From positions 112,677,974 through 112,741,973 of the forward strand of contig NC_045434.1 in the NCBI RefSeq assembly GCF_002776525.5: a stretch of DNA of 64,000 bases, given 5' to 3'. This DNA comes from Piliocolobus tephrosceles (taxonomy: Eukaryota; Chordata; Mammalia; Primates; Cercopithecidae). The stretch's first letter is position 1; each line of letters starts with the position of its first letter. The position numbers and the translations under genes were made by a program. The notes under the pieces were generated by a model, which made no database searches, was not told the origin of the DNA, and saw only the letters and a program-made list of their open reading frames with translations. Below are positions 21,953 to 33,190 of the stretch, in pieces.

Positions 21953-22259
21953 AGGCCTGGCGTGGTGGCTCACACCTGTAATCCCAGTACTTAGGGAGGC
22001 CGAAGCAGGTGGATCACTTGAGGCCAGGAGTTGGAGACCAGCCTGGCCAAAATGGCGAAACCCCATCTCTATTAAAATTACAAAAAATTAGCCAAGCATG
22101 GTGGCACATTCCTGTAGTCCCAGCTGCTTGGGAGGCTGAGGCATGAGAATTGCTTGAATCAGGGAGGCGGAGGTTGCAGTGAGCCAAGATTGTGCCGTCC
22201 TGGGTGACAGAGTGAGACTCCGTCTCAAAAAACAAACAAACAAGCAAACAAACAAAAAC
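21953..22259 (+). mobile_element. Alu SINE, full length
   Basis: GGCCTGGCGTGGTGG start and an (AAAC)n tail. The exact target duplication CAGAAGAGAACT is at 21941-21952 and 22260-22271. Confidence 0.96.
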
Positions 22260-22271
22260 CAGAAGAGAACT

Positions 22272-23090
22272 GCATCGTACCTCTTTTGCACCCAGAGTGG
22301 CAGGTGCCAATGGATGGAAAATGCCTTTCCCTTCTCAAAGCTCCCCAAGTCAATGTTCTCGCCCAGATGCCACTCCCTGGGAGCTACTTCGTGTGCCTCT
22401 CAGGGCACCAGAGGCCAGTTTGCTCTGTTGAGCCTTTGTGCAGACTCTGAGTGACTCTCATTCACCTCTTTGTGGCTGGGAATCACCTCCAGGGTAGAGC
22501 CTGCTCCTGTCTCTCAAAGGCTGGATGTGAGATGGAGGTCAGGGGTAACCCCAGGAGCAGGAAGGGCCGTGGACCCTGTTTCTCATCAGATTTCATGTTT
22601 TTACCCATCTTCTGCCTGCCTCTGAGGGATGCTTGCATGTGCATTGGGCTCTCCTGTCTCTCCACCTGACTAGCCTGCGTTCCCTGCCCCACCACAGCTC
22701 CGTAGATGGGGAGGGTGCTTCTGGGTCTCCATCTTGTGCTTGTGAACACAGGAAGGAGAGAGCCAGTGACCACCCCCGCCAAGCAGCTTGTTCCAGAACG
22801 AGATCAGGGCCTTCTGGTTCTGGTTTTGGAGAGGAGCCCCAGTGTCCGGCCAGCTACCCCAAGAGAGGATGCTCACTCTGTCGCTAGAGTGGCAGCTGAG
22901 TAAGGTCCCAGAGGGCTGGCCTCTGCGCCTCTCTCTGCACGGCCTGGGAGCCGTGGTCAGCGATGACCTGCAGAGATCCCCGCTGAAGCCGTGGAGGCCC
23001 TGCCATGCGCTGAGCACTGGGGAAGACCCCAGGCACCTACGTGCCCCGATAAGGGAAGACCCTCCAGGCCAGCAGTCTTCATGAGATGCC
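22272..23090. other. Single-copy DNA, nothing recognised
   Basis: GC-rich, with open frames of up to about 100 codons on both strands outside the repeats. No domain or splice signal is convincing. Confidence 0.35.
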
Positions 23091-23396
23091 TTTTTTTTTT
23101 TTTTTTTTTTTTTTTGAGATGGAATCTCGCTCTGTCGCCCAGGCTGGAGTGAGGTGGTGTGATCTCGACTCACTGCAAGCTCCGCCTCCCGGGTTCACGC
23201 CATTCTCCTGCCTCAGCCTCCCGAGTAGCTGGGACTACAGGCTCCTGCCACCTCACCTGGCTAATTTTTTGTATTTTTAGTAGAGACAGGGTTTCACCGT
23301 GTTAGCCAGGATGGTCTTGATCTCCTGACCTCGTGATCCGCCCACCTCAGCCTCCCAAAGTGCTGGGATGACAGGCGTGAGCCACTGCGCCCGGCC
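23091..23396 (-). mobile_element. AluY, full length
   Basis: T tail followed by a near-consensus inverted AluY ending TGCGCCCGGCC. The exact target duplication GAGATGCC is at 23083-23090 and 23397-23404. Confidence 0.96.
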
Positions 23397-23404
23397 GAGA
23401 TGCC

Positions 23405-23602
23405 ATTTTTTAATGGTGAGAATAAGTGTTGGCGAGAGTGCCCATCAACAGACACTGCCACACCTTACCGGGAATAGCGAACCTGGAACAAACCTTTTGG
23501 GATGTAACTGGACTCCACATCTCTAAACACTTAAAATCCAGGTCCCAAAGGCACTGCCAGTATTCTCCTTGACCCTCCCTTCTTATTTCAAACCTCATGT
23601 CC
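23405..23602 (+). mobile_element. Possible L1M remnant
   Basis: GAATAAGTGTTGGCGAGAGT and GAACAAACCTTTTGGGATGT recall the L1 ORF2 3' region, but the match is weak. Other old repeats are possible. Confidence 0.3.
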
Positions 23603-23613
23603 AACCCTGAATT

Positions 23614-23680
23614 TTTTATTTTATTTTATTTTATTTTATTTATTTTATTTTATTTTATTTTATTTTATTATTTTATTTGA
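23614..23680 (-). repeat. (TTTTA)n microsatellite
   Basis: About thirteen TTTTA-type units with one or two slipped units, derived from the Alu tail. Confidence 0.95.
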
Positions 23681-23958
23681 TGGTGTCTCACCCTGTCACC
23701 CAGGCTGGAGTGCAGTAGCGTGATCTCGGCTCACTGCAACCTCTGTGTCCTGGGTTCAAGTGATTCTTGTGCCTCAGCCTCCCAAGTAGCTAGAATTACG
23801 GACACGTGCCACCACGCCCGGCTAATTTTTGTATTTTTAGTAGAGACGGGTTTCACCATGTTGGCCAGGCTGTTCTTGAACTCCTGATCTCAAGTGATCC
23901 GCCCACCTCAGCCTCCCAAAGTGCTGGGATTACAGGCATGAGCCACCACTCCCAGCCT
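23614..23958 (-). mobile_element. Alu SINE with (TTTTA)n tail
   Basis: Inverted Alu ending CCACCACTCCCAGCCT. The exact target duplication AACCCTGAATT is at 23603-23613 and 23959-23969. The tail has become a pentanucleotide microsatellite. Confidence 0.96.
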
Positions 23959-23969
23959 AACCCTGAATT

Positions 23970-24130
23970 CTTTTACAAAGTTTTGGCTTGGATTCACCTC
24001 TCTGACTCTTCCCAGGACAGACAGGCCCGGGTAGGATGCTCCCAATGGCCCCTCGTGCCTGAGCACATGGCACCAGGGATGTGACTGCTACTGCGATGTG
24101 GGTATCAGTTATTCAGTAAATAAGAAAGTC
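23970..24130. other. Single-copy DNA, nothing recognised
   Basis: No supported feature. Confidence 0.35.
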
Positions 24131-24425
24131 GGCCAGGCGCAGTGGCTCACGCCTGTAATCCCAGCACATTGGGAGGCCGAGACGGGGGGATCACTTGCGT
24201 TCAGGAGTCTGAGACCAGCCTGGCCAACATGGTGAAACCCCATCTCTACTAAAAGTGCAAAACTTAGCCAGGTATAGTGGTGCACACCTGTACGCCCAGC
24301 TACTCGGGAGGCTGAGGCAGGAGAAGTGCTTGAACCCAGGAGATGGAGGCTACAGTGAGATGAGATTGCACCACTGCACTCCAGCCTGGGCAACAGAGTG
24401 AGACCCTGTCTCAAAAAAAGAAAGG
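24131..24425 (+). mobile_element. Alu SINE, full length
   Basis: GGCCAGGCGCAGTGG start and both arms. The tail passes into a long purine tract. Confidence 0.94.
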
Positions 24426-24480
24426 GAGGGAGGGAGGGAAGGGAGGGGAGGAGAGGAAAGAGAGGAAGGAAGGAGAAAAT
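24413..24480 (+). repeat. Purine-only tract
   Basis: Every base from the Alu tail to about 24479 is A or G, in GGGA/GGAA/GAAA units. It sits between two same-strand Alus. Confidence 0.9.
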
Positions 24481-24489
24481 AAAATGTCA

Positions 24490-24807
24490 GGCCAGGCGTG
24501 GTGGCTCTCGCATGTAATCCCAGCACTTTGGGAGGCTGAGGCAGGTGATCACCTGAGGTCAGGAGATCACCTGAGGTCAGGAGTTCAAGACCAGCCTGGC
24601 CAACATGGCAAAACTCCATCTACTAAAAATACAAAAAAAAAAAAAATTGTCGGGCGTGGTGGCTCGGTGGCGGGTGCCTGTAATCTCAGCTACTTGGGAA
24701 GCGGGAGAATTGTTTGAACCCGGGAGATGGAGGCTGCAGTGAGCCAAGATCACACCATTGCCCTCCAGCCTGGACAACAGAGCGAGACTCAGTCTAAAAA
24801 AAAAAAT
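24490..24807 (+). mobile_element. Alu SINE with internal 18-bp duplication
   Basis: The left arm repeats GATCACCTGAGGTCAGGA twice in tandem (about 24547-24582). The right arm start reads GTCGGGCGTGGTGGCTCGG, with extra bases. Confidence 0.93.
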
Positions 24808-25164
24808 CTGAGGGCTTGAGGTCTCAATCAGACTGGAGAGAAAAAGACTCAGGCTGTGTCTAAGAAAAAGGCCAGCAACTTCATCAACTAGAAATACTAG
24901 GCATATAGACAGGCGGCCCCTCAAGTCCACCCTTCATGTTTCTTTCCCCTTTTTAACAATGTGATGTCTACTATCAGCGCTGGGGGCTGCACAGGGCGTA
25001 AGCGTGACTTTCTCCGTCCACCCCTCGCTAAGGGTGTCCACAGGGGTCTAAGTCCTGAGAGCACGCCCTCCAGAGCATCTGTCCTCCCTCTCCCTCCTTC
25101 TCCTCCCTCTCGTCCCTCTGCGGCACTGCCATGTGGTGCAAGTTTCCCAGAACACGGCCCATGG
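24808..25164. other. Single-copy DNA, nothing recognised
   Basis: No supported feature. Confidence 0.35.
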
Positions 25165-25290
25165 CTAGGATGCCAGATTTTAAGTCCATAGACCTGGGTT
25201 CTTTCCTTCCCAGCTGTACGACCTTAAGTGAGTCATTTAACCTTTGCAGGCTACAGTTTCCTCATCTGTGAAAGATACAAGAAGTCTTGT
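25165..25290 (+). mobile_element. MIR SINE fragment
   Basis: AGACCTGGGTTCTTTCCTTC, CGACCTTAAGTGAGTCATTT and AGTTTCCTCATCTGTGAAAG are MIR core landmarks. Confidence 0.78.
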
Positions 25291-25562
25291 TCTCTCTCCC
25301 TTCCAGGTGGTAGGAATCAAACGAGACCACCAATGTGGGTGGCTCCACACTCTGCAATGCTTGCCACAGTCTCCAGGTTTCCAAGCAGAGTCCCCCCGGG
25401 CTCTAACCTCTCCTCCCAACCCTGGATATGGGGACAAGGAGCAACCTGATCCCCAGCCTCAGATCAAGATAGAACTTCCCGCCATCCTGAGGAAGCGAGA
25501 GCCCCACTTGCCACTCCAGACGCCCTTTCCCATGACTTCACTTGACATGCAGAGGAAATGAC
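25291..25562. other. Single-copy DNA, nothing recognised
   Basis: No supported feature. Confidence 0.35.
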
Positions 25563-25690
25563 AGCTGGGTACAGTGGCTCATGCCTGTAATCCCAGCACT
25601 TTTGGAGGCCAGAACAGGAGGATCACTTGAGGCTGGGAGTTTGAGATCCGCCTGGGCAACATAGCAAGACCCTGTCTCTACAAAAATAAA
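25563..25690 (+). mobile_element. Alu left-arm monomer
   Basis: AGCTGGGTACAGTGGCTCAT through CCTGTCTCTACAAAAATAAA. No right arm follows. Confidence 0.88.
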
Positions 25691-26799
25691 AATTTGTTTT
25701 AAAAGAACTTTTAAAAAGAAGACAAAATGACTTAAAATGGATAACAAGAGCCACCTGAATCAGTGGGACCAAGACTGTAAGCACCAGACAGAGCTGTGAG
25801 GGGCTGTGTGTAACTCCTTGCACCACAAGAAGCAGGAGAGACCCTCTAGAGTTGCAGTGGCAGATGGGTCCTGGACGGCCCCCGAGATCTTGAGGTCCTG
25901 GGATGCAGGAATGGGGCTAATTCTTTGTGTTCTCCAGAACTAGCAGAGTCCCAGGAACCTCCTAAACTACTGAAGAAGAGGCGCAGCAGAGAGCCTGAGA
26001 GGTGTGGGAGAGGAGGGATGCAGCGGAGGAAAGGGAGGCACTATCTTCAGGCACCACCCTGCCCATGTGCCCTGGGAATGGAAGAAAGGGAGGAAGGAGC
26101 TTTGCAAAGCTGCTGTGGCCGCCCACAAGCTGAGCCACTTCGCATCCCTGCTTCCTAGCATCATTCCTTGGGCCCCCACGGTTACTCTAATGGTTCTGAT
26201 TTGCCCCCATCACACTCCTGGCGGTTCTGGGCACCAGTCTGGCTCCAGTGTATCCCCAGCACTGCCGCCGCCATGAGCTGCATCCCCTTCCCAGGCCCCA
26301 AGAGCGCCTCTTCCCATCACTGTCTGCCCATTGGGTCTGCTCAGAGCTGTGCACCCCCGGCTGGACCCCACCCCAGAACAGTCATCATGGCAGAGGCTTC
26401 TCTGGAGGGGCGGGAGAGGCTGCAGACAAGCTGTCGGGCTGGGTATTATTGTCCAGACCTGAGAGGCCACTTATCTGGGCCGCCCACACAGGGAAATGAG
26501 ATAGTCCAGCACGACTTTTCCCACTAATATTCTTATCTTGACTGGAAAGAATACTGTGTTTGTGTGTGAAGACATGCGCGTGTGATTTTGCAAACTCCTG
26601 TGTGTGTCTATTTGAGTGTTTTCATCCCATGACTTCTGACCACACGGCCATACATTGGGACCATTTTCTGTGAATCACGTCTGCCTGGGGTATGCTGTAT
26701 GAGAACGAGATGGCAAGAAGGGAGACAAGAAGTGGAGGAGGCTAAGGAAAAAGACAACAATCAGAGGGAAAAAAATTTTTTTAATGGAAAACAACTAGT
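25691..26799. other. Single-copy DNA, nothing recognised
   Basis: Open frames exist at 25925-26527, but they overlap on both strands and show no domain. CTTATCT at 26470 and 26531 could be GATA sites but are unsupported alone. Confidence 0.35.
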
Positions 26800-27500
26800 T
26801 TTGGTAAAAGGATGAAGCCATGGGTATTTTCATATACTGATTATGAGGGTGTGTATTGATATAGTCCTTATGGAGAGCAATCTGTAAATGCTAAAATGTT
26901 GAAATGTTAAATGTGTCTTCTCGCGATTGGAAGTCTACCTTCCACATCTTCCCAAGAGAAATGCTTGCATCCAGACACACAGAAATACGTACAAGAATGT
27001 TCATGCAGAATTATTTGTAGTAGGAGAATTATAAACAACCTAAATGTTAATTGACAAGGAAGTGATTAAATATAGTATTTTGTTGTTGTTTTTATATCTT
27101 TCCTTTAGTTTTTCTCTTTTTTTCTTATCTCTGATGTTTCCTTAGATAAATTATATTGTAGCACAGTATAACAATGCTCTGGAATACGATGTATCAGTCA
27201 GAGAGAACAAGAAAAGTCTTTATACCAGTATGAAAAGATTCCCCAAATATGTAAGTTTTTAAAAATTGTAAAATGTATATGGATTATACCATATAAGCAA
27301 CAAAAAGGAAAAAGTACGTGTGTGTGTGCATATATATATATATATATATCGAGAGAGAAAGAGCTGGAAGGAGTATACACTAAAAGGAAGACTAGAATTG
27401 AAGGTGGGAAAAGTGTCTTTTGCTTTCTGTGCATTATCTGAATTATTCTACAAGGGAAGTAAGTTTCTGTATTATTTATGAAATTATAAACACTTTTTGA
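26800..27500 (+). mobile_element. Old L1M remnant, plus strand
   Basis: CCCAAGAGAAATGCTTGCAT, CAAGAATGTTCATGCAGAAT, TATTTGTAGTAGG and AAACAACCTAAATGTTAATT follow the L1 ORF2 3' order. 27360-27490 resembles the L1M 3' UTR (GCTGGAAGGAGTATACAC, ATTATTCTACAAGGGAAGTA). The element is very diverged. Confidence 0.55.
27316..27357 (+). repeat. (GT)n(AT)n(GA)n compound microsatellite
   Basis: GTGTGTGTGC, then about ten AT units, then CGAGAGAGA. Confidence 0.9.
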
Positions 27501-28389
27501 TTTTTTAAAATCAGCAAGAGTAGAATCCAGTCATTGTAGATGCTACAATCTAAACAAAAGCCAAGAAAGAAAATAAATACCTTGTTTTCTGTGGCAACCG
27601 TGATGTAGCCGGATTCCCATTCTGCAGGTGAAGTGGAGAGGGACGCAGGAGGAGAGGCAGGTGGGAAGCAGGCAGCCCCGATGCCAGGACATCCTGGAAA
27701 ATAGCTCCCACTGCAGGGAACTCGGAGGGGTGGCTGGAAGTGTTCCTCAGTGTTAAATTCAAGAAAGGGTTTAATTTGGGTCAACATTGGTCTTTATCAA
27801 TGGTGAAACTGAGGCCTGGAATGAGAAAAATGAGATAGAGCATCACACTCAAAGTAAAAATTAATTTCTGCAAGTGTACAATTATTTCTCTTTCTCTCTG
27901 TGTCAGTGGAGGAGGAGAGGGAAATTCAATCTATAGACACCAATGAGTGTTCACTCCTCCTCCCAAGGAGAAATTCTGGCAAAGTTCTTGAATGTGAGCA
28001 GACCCACAGATACTCACTGCCAGCACAATCCAAAATCTAACTCTATTAGGAGAGAGGGGAACCAGGAAGCCTAGAGCCAGAAGCTGAAGAATAAAGCTCC
28101 CAGCGCCTACTGAACCACCCCGCCCCAAATCTCCTTGTCAAGATGGCAGCTTTATTCAGAAGGAGGCTGCCAAGGTTAAACAGAGCTATTGAAAAAGAAA
28201 TCATCCCCCATCCCTCCGCCACAGGCCCAAAGAAGAACTATAAGAGCATCCTTTGGAAAATGAGATTGAATTTTGCTCTTGTGGCTGCAAGGAATAGAAC
28301 CAGCATCAAGGGCACATAATGTAATAGTTCTTTCAACTAGTGTCTATGAATAGACAAACTCCATCTTTGTATGAACATGTTTTTGGTTT
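27501..28389. other. Single-copy DNA, nothing recognised
   Basis: No supported feature. Minus-strand open frames at 27476-27787 show no domain. Confidence 0.35.
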
Positions 28390-28765
28390 TTCGGTAGATT
28401 TTTCCCCCTTATTCTCAAACAGTACCCAGTTCCGTTGGGTATAAAATTCCAGGTCACCAGTCGTTTTCCTTCAATGCTTATTCCATTGTATTCTGGTTTT
28501 TAATAACTGTTTAAAAGTCTATTGACCACCAAAATGCTGTGCCTTGGCATGCTAACCCATTCTTTCTCTCTAGTTGCTTTAGAAATTTTCCTCCTATCTT
28601 TGGCATTCTATAATGCGTATGGGAATCAATTTTTTAAAATCTTTTTAGGACTTCTGTTTCCTGAATCCAAGGATACCTGTCCTTCATCAATTCTGAAAAG
28701 CACTCAAGTATTATCGCTTCAAATATTGCCTTTCCCTCACTCTTTGCATCTCCTCCTTTTGCCTT
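28390..28765 (-). mobile_element. Old L1 fragment, first part
   Basis: In antisense this follows L1 sequence: TCTAGTTGCTTTAGAAATTT, TTTAGGACTTCTGTTTCCTG, CTTCATCAATTCTGAAAAGC and CTTCAAATATTGCC. The match stops near 28765 and resumes near 29280. Confidence 0.65.
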
Positions 28766-29279
28766 AGTTTAAGTTCCTGTGAAAGCAGAACCTGAAAGGA
28801 AGATTTGAGTTAATTTAAGAGGTGGTCACAGTGAACTGAAGTGATGGAATCGGAAGAGTAAAACAGAAAATCCAATAAAGTTGGATTATGAGCTGGCTAC
28901 CACTGAGATTCACTGAGGCTCAGTCCTGCAGAGGATTCTTTGGTAAATTAATAGAGAATGCCTTAGATTGTCTCACCAAAGGACAATTGAGTTGATACAT
29001 TTATCTACTTACTCTCATCCCTCATTAGTTGAGGGCTGCTGCCCGCTGTGTCAACACCTTCAAAGGTCTGAACTCTTTGTGCATAAGCTAAATGGGCTCT
29101 TGCAGTGTTGGGGAAAGCCCAGAGTCAGAAGAACAGAGAGACACTCCAGTCTGCAGTTGAGAAGGGATGCTGGCATTGCCCATGAAATATGCATGAAATG
29201 TTGGCATTGCACTACGGCTGCACAAAATCAGGTGGGTCAAGCAAATTAGCCCAATGCATAACCAGAATCATCTTCAAAT
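28766..29279. other. Unidentified segment interrupting an L1
   Basis: About 515 bp separates two pieces of what looks like one antisense L1. It begins near TGTGAAAGCAGAACCTG and ends near AAATTAGCCCA. I do not recognise its family. It could be a solo LTR or a DNA transposon. Confidence 0.4.
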
Positions 29280-29565
29280 TTATAGTGACACTTCTCATTT
29301 GATCTTTCATATCTCTTAGCCTCATTTTTATATTTTTCATTGCTTTTTAGCTCTGAGCCTCGTATGTGGCAGCTTCCTCAGATCTATATTCTCACTTGTT
29401 GATTTTCTCTTTAGATGTATCTAAATAGCTCATCTGTCTCATAATAGCATTTTCTTATAGTTTCATCTCTCACGTTTGTTTGCTTTCAGATTGTGTCATT
29501 ATCTCAGTATCTTTGCCCATTGTGCCTACTGACTATCACGGCAGGCTATTTTTCTATGTGTTTTG
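29280..29565 (-). mobile_element. Old L1 fragment, second part
   Basis: The antisense order continues with TGATCTTTCATATCTCTTAG, TTGATTTTCTCTTTAGATGT and AGCTCATCTGTCTCATAATA, as expected of L1 ORF1-region sequence. Confidence 0.55.
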
Positions 29566-29569
29566 TGAT

Positions 29570-29745
29570 TTATTTTCAGTGAGGATTTATTGAACTTTAA
29601 TTTACTGAAGTTTAATTTATTGAGCTTTAATTTATTAATTTATTGAACTTTAATTTATTGAATTTTAATTTACTGAACTTATTTTCAGTGAGGATTTACT
29701 TATTCACTTATTTCAGTGAGGATTTTCAGCGAGGATTTACCACCC
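29570..29745 (+). repeat. AT-rich tandem repeat, ~15-bp unit
   Basis: About six copies of a unit like TTATTGAACTTTAAT. They are flanked and followed by three copies of TTTCAGTGAGGATTTA-like sequence (about 29575, 29682 and 29711). Confidence 0.85.
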
Positions 29746-30084
29746 CACTCCCTGCCACTCTATTGTAGAAATTCTACACACTGGGAAGAGAATCATGTAC
29801 TTTACTATTTGATTCTGCCAGATGCTCCATGAGGGGTCCTGGTTTTTGCACGAATCTCAGATCCAGCTCCCCTTTCTTAGAAGCCTAAGGCCTCATCACC
29901 TGTCCCTGTAAGAGTGTTAAAATCCAAGCCTCTGGCCAATAGGACTGATTTCCTGGTCCTATAGCCATTCCTCAGAATGTGTCTCACTCAGGCTCCAGCT
30001 CCCTGGCACCAACTCTCACACTTGCCACTCTACCTTTCAATGTCCTCCTCATCTCGGCATCTGGGATTCCCCTTTCTTGATTTG
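29746..30084. other. Single-copy DNA, nothing recognised
   Basis: No supported feature. Confidence 0.35.
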
Positions 30085-30190
30085 AAGAAATGGTTTTCAA
30101 TCTTGGCTTATATTTACAATCAACTGGGGACATTTTTTTTTAAATCCCAGGACACAACCCAGACCGATTACATTCAAACCTCTGGCATAA
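30085..30190 (-). mobile_element. MER5-like hAT MITE fragment
   Basis: ATGGTTTTCAATCTTGGCTT, AATCAACTGGGGACATTTTT and CCAGACCGATTACATTCAAA recall the Charlie-type nonautonomous elements that end in a TGGTTCTCAA motif. Confidence 0.5.
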
Positions 30191-30994
30191 AAAGTGAGGT
30201 TTTAAAAACATATTATACAAATAACAGAACAATAGGTACCTCGATATGTAAAAACTCATAAAGGTATAACTTGAATTATCAAAGTGTTGTGAGCCCTGCT
30301 CTCGTACTGCTGCCTGTGTTAGGTGCGTCTGGACTCTGGTTCTAACAGTGGGAGGTTGTGTTTGTGATCATTTCTAGGCAGCAACTTTAATCTGGAAATA
30401 AAATGGTCATTTGGGCTTTCTCTTTCAGCCTCCTACGTGAGAGTTTCCCAATTCTAAGAACATTCTGATGTTCCATGCCACATCTTCCTATGGGGTATGA
30501 ACCATTTTTCAATAATAGCAAATAAATAAGCCTTCCCAGTGTATCTTCATCTCATCACCACTATTGAAGAGGGCGATTCTCCTCTAGCCTATACATGAGC
30601 TTCAGCTGCTGTTCAGTTACTCCAGGAAACTTATTACTGATGATAACAGCAGCCAACAAGTATTAAGAACTTTTGCTATTAAATTGCCCTGCTACCATTG
30701 GCACCAAGAACCTGGACCACAAATTTTCCATTTTTATTTTTTATTTTCCTTCCATAAATGTAAGTATACAATATTTAACAAATATAAAATGTATACAATG
30801 TAATAAATATATAGCATAATAAATATATACTGTATATTATTACTATTATTATAAACTATATGTTTATTATGAGCTATTTTAAACATAGAGATAAGTACGG
30901 AAAAACAGACCTCAGTATGACCGCCAGAAAGATTTAATAGATGTCAATACTTTGGCACATTGGTATCGGATCTTTTGAAAGAAAAAACAAATTG
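30191..30994. other. AT-rich DNA, no clear repeat call
   Basis: 30720-30900 is strongly AT-rich with ATAAATATA repeats. It may be decayed L1 UTR but is not assignable. Confidence 0.35.
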
Positions 30995-31120
30995 TGGCCA
31001 GGCACGATGGCTCACGCCTGTAATCCCGGCATTTTGGGAAGCCAAGGTGGAGGATTGCTTGACACCAGGACTAGCCTGGGCAACATAGTGAGACTCCCAT
31101 CTCTACAAATAAATAAGTGA
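30995..31120 (+). mobile_element. Alu left-arm monomer
   Basis: GTGGCCAGGCACGATGGCTC through CATCTCTACAAATAAATAAG. No right arm follows. Confidence 0.88.
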
Positions 31121-31129
31121 AAAAAGAAA

Positions 31130-31275
31130 TGGTACAGATAAAACTAAAACCTTTACCACTCCTTCACCCCTACCCAATCCAAAGGTAACTACTCTCTTCA
31201 AGTTATGTTTACCATTTCCAAGTGTACTTTTCCTCTTTCTACGTGTGCATATATTCATAAATAGCCTATGATACA
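31130..31275 (-). mobile_element. L1M-type remnant
   Basis: CCTACCCAATCCAAAGGTAA, CTACTCTCTTCAAGTTATG and GTGTGCATATATTCATAAAT resemble an old L1 3' region read in antisense. Orientation is tentative. Confidence 0.4.
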
Positions 31276-31555
31276 TGTAAATTTTCTACATAAATTCCGT
31301 TGTGTTGGAATGACGGGAGTGACTGAATGGCTGCCCGCGCACGTGCAGCGCCTGCTTGCTCCAGTAGATGTCACTGGGGTCCCAGTCGGCGAGGGCGCAG
31401 CTGTTCTGTTCTCAGCGGCCAGTTTGGGATTCCCTCTGCTGTAGTGCTGACCCGCTTGCAGTCTGAGACTGTCCACCTGCAAAACGCAGTAGCTTTATTT
31501 TTCAAAACTTAAAGTAACATCGGAAACAATGACACCTGGAATGATTTCCTTTGCA
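31276..31555. other. Single-copy DNA, nothing recognised
   Basis: No supported feature. 31320-31400 is locally CpG-containing but short. Confidence 0.35.
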
Positions 31556-31740
31556 GCCGGGCGCGGTGGCTCACGCCTGTAATCCCAGCACTTTGGGAGG
31601 ATGAGCGGGGTGGATCATTTGAGGCCAGGAGTTTGAGATCAGCCTGGGCAACATAGCAAGACCCGCATCTCCAGCAAAAATACAAAAATTAGCCAGTCTC
31701 ATAACCCGGTCTCAAAATAAATAAAAATGTAAAAATAAAA
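31556..31740 (+). mobile_element. Alu SINE missing most of right arm
   Basis: Left arm GCCGGGCGCGGTGGCTCACG to AAAAATTAGCCAG, then directly TCTCATAACCCGGTCTCAAA and an A-rich tail. The flanks share GAATGATTTC (near 31539 and 31760), so it is a single insertion. Confidence 0.88.
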
Positions 31741-31774
31741 AAAAATTTTAACAAAAAGAATGATTTCTTTACCT

Positions 31775-33190
31775 AGAGAGAAAGCTCATGAGAACGCAAG
31801 CACAGGGCAGAGGACGAAGAGCTGCGTTCAGATCCCTCCTGCTCAGCTGAGCAGCAGATAGGGCTTGGGCTGGCCAGGCCCCTCCCTGCCTCAGTGCCCT
31901 CCTCCTAGAATGGGAGAGCGGAACTGATTCAAGGGTGGCAAATCATCCCATGTCACACACCGCCTCTTGTCCATTGATAGTGGCTCCCTGGAGGCTGCTC
32001 TGGGCAGAGAAAGAAAAGGTTCAGTCCTGGACCAGCAATAGAGGGGCATGAGAGGGACGGGGCAGCATGCGTGCTGCTGACCCAGGAGGCCACCTGAGGC
32101 CCTCCCAGCATAAAACCCACCTCCTGTCCTCCCCAGAGTGCTGGGGAGCAGCCCAGAGATGCAGCCCCATGGCCAGGACCATGCTCCCATCTGGGTTACA
32201 CACAGCTGTCATTATTTTGGAAGCGGTGTGGCTTCCTTTCCAGCCCAGGAAGGCTTAGGAAGCTTGACCTCACAGGTGACAGACTCAGGACCAGCAAGCG
32301 CAGAGGCTGAGAAACCCCCAGGTGCTGTGTGTGCTGTGATCAAGCTCTGGCCTTTCCCACCTGAAACCGCCCGCAGGTTAACCCCGGCCTCCAGGTCCAC
32401 AGCAGAGCCTGAACACACATCTGCAACTTCCTCACTCACTCAAATCTGCCAACAGATCCAGCAAATTTGCTGAAACAAAAACAAGTCCAGAGAAGTAAGT
32501 GCTGCGAGTTTGATATGGTTCCAGGACACAGTTGTGGCCGGTGTCTTCCCTGGGACATCTGTTGGTCCTCGTGGCTGCCCTGGAGGCAGAAGCATGGACA
32601 AACTGGTCCCCAGGGCACACTCCAGAGGGCTGAGAGCCCATCGGCTGAGCCAAAGGCGCCAGCGGCCTCCCTGCCGGCTCCTCCTCCTGGCCCCTCCCTG
32701 ACCTGCCCTCTTGCTGGCCCCAGGGCCCCCGGGGAGGCCTAAAGAGGCCGTGGGAGTTTGGCTACCATTATCCGGCCCTTATCACCACTAACGTTCAAGC
32801 TGACACTGAGCCCACTTAGTTCAATGACGAGGAGCCGACCTGGGGGTCACGCCTGTCTCCGGAGAGCCGGTGCTATCTCGGTGACCTGCGGAAACCTTGG
32901 CATGAGCTCATGTTTTCTGACGACAGAGGACCCCAGCCGTATCGCCGGCCCGCACCCCCACCCTCCGCGTCTGGCATGAGCCGGGTGAAGGCTCTACCAT
33001 TACTCACTGAAATAGCAACACTGATAACCGCAGCAGACAGAAGCACATTGATGAATTTCCATTCAGAAAAGCACCTACTCCCGCCCTGCCCACTGCCTGT
33101 GTGTGTCCAAGGCGGTGGACACCCAGGCACAGGCAGAGCCGTTTTCAGACACAGCCCCAAAACATCGCCACCCCCAACCCCAGGCCCCGT
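31775..33190. other. Single-copy DNA, nothing recognised
   Basis: GC-rich, with many overlapping frames but no recognisable domain. 32900-33010 has some CpG. No exon or promoter can be supported. Confidence 0.35.

Noticed and set aside
26440..26540. Cluster of GATA-type CTTATC sites
   Set aside because: Two or three short motifs in 100 bp are expected by chance without conservation data.
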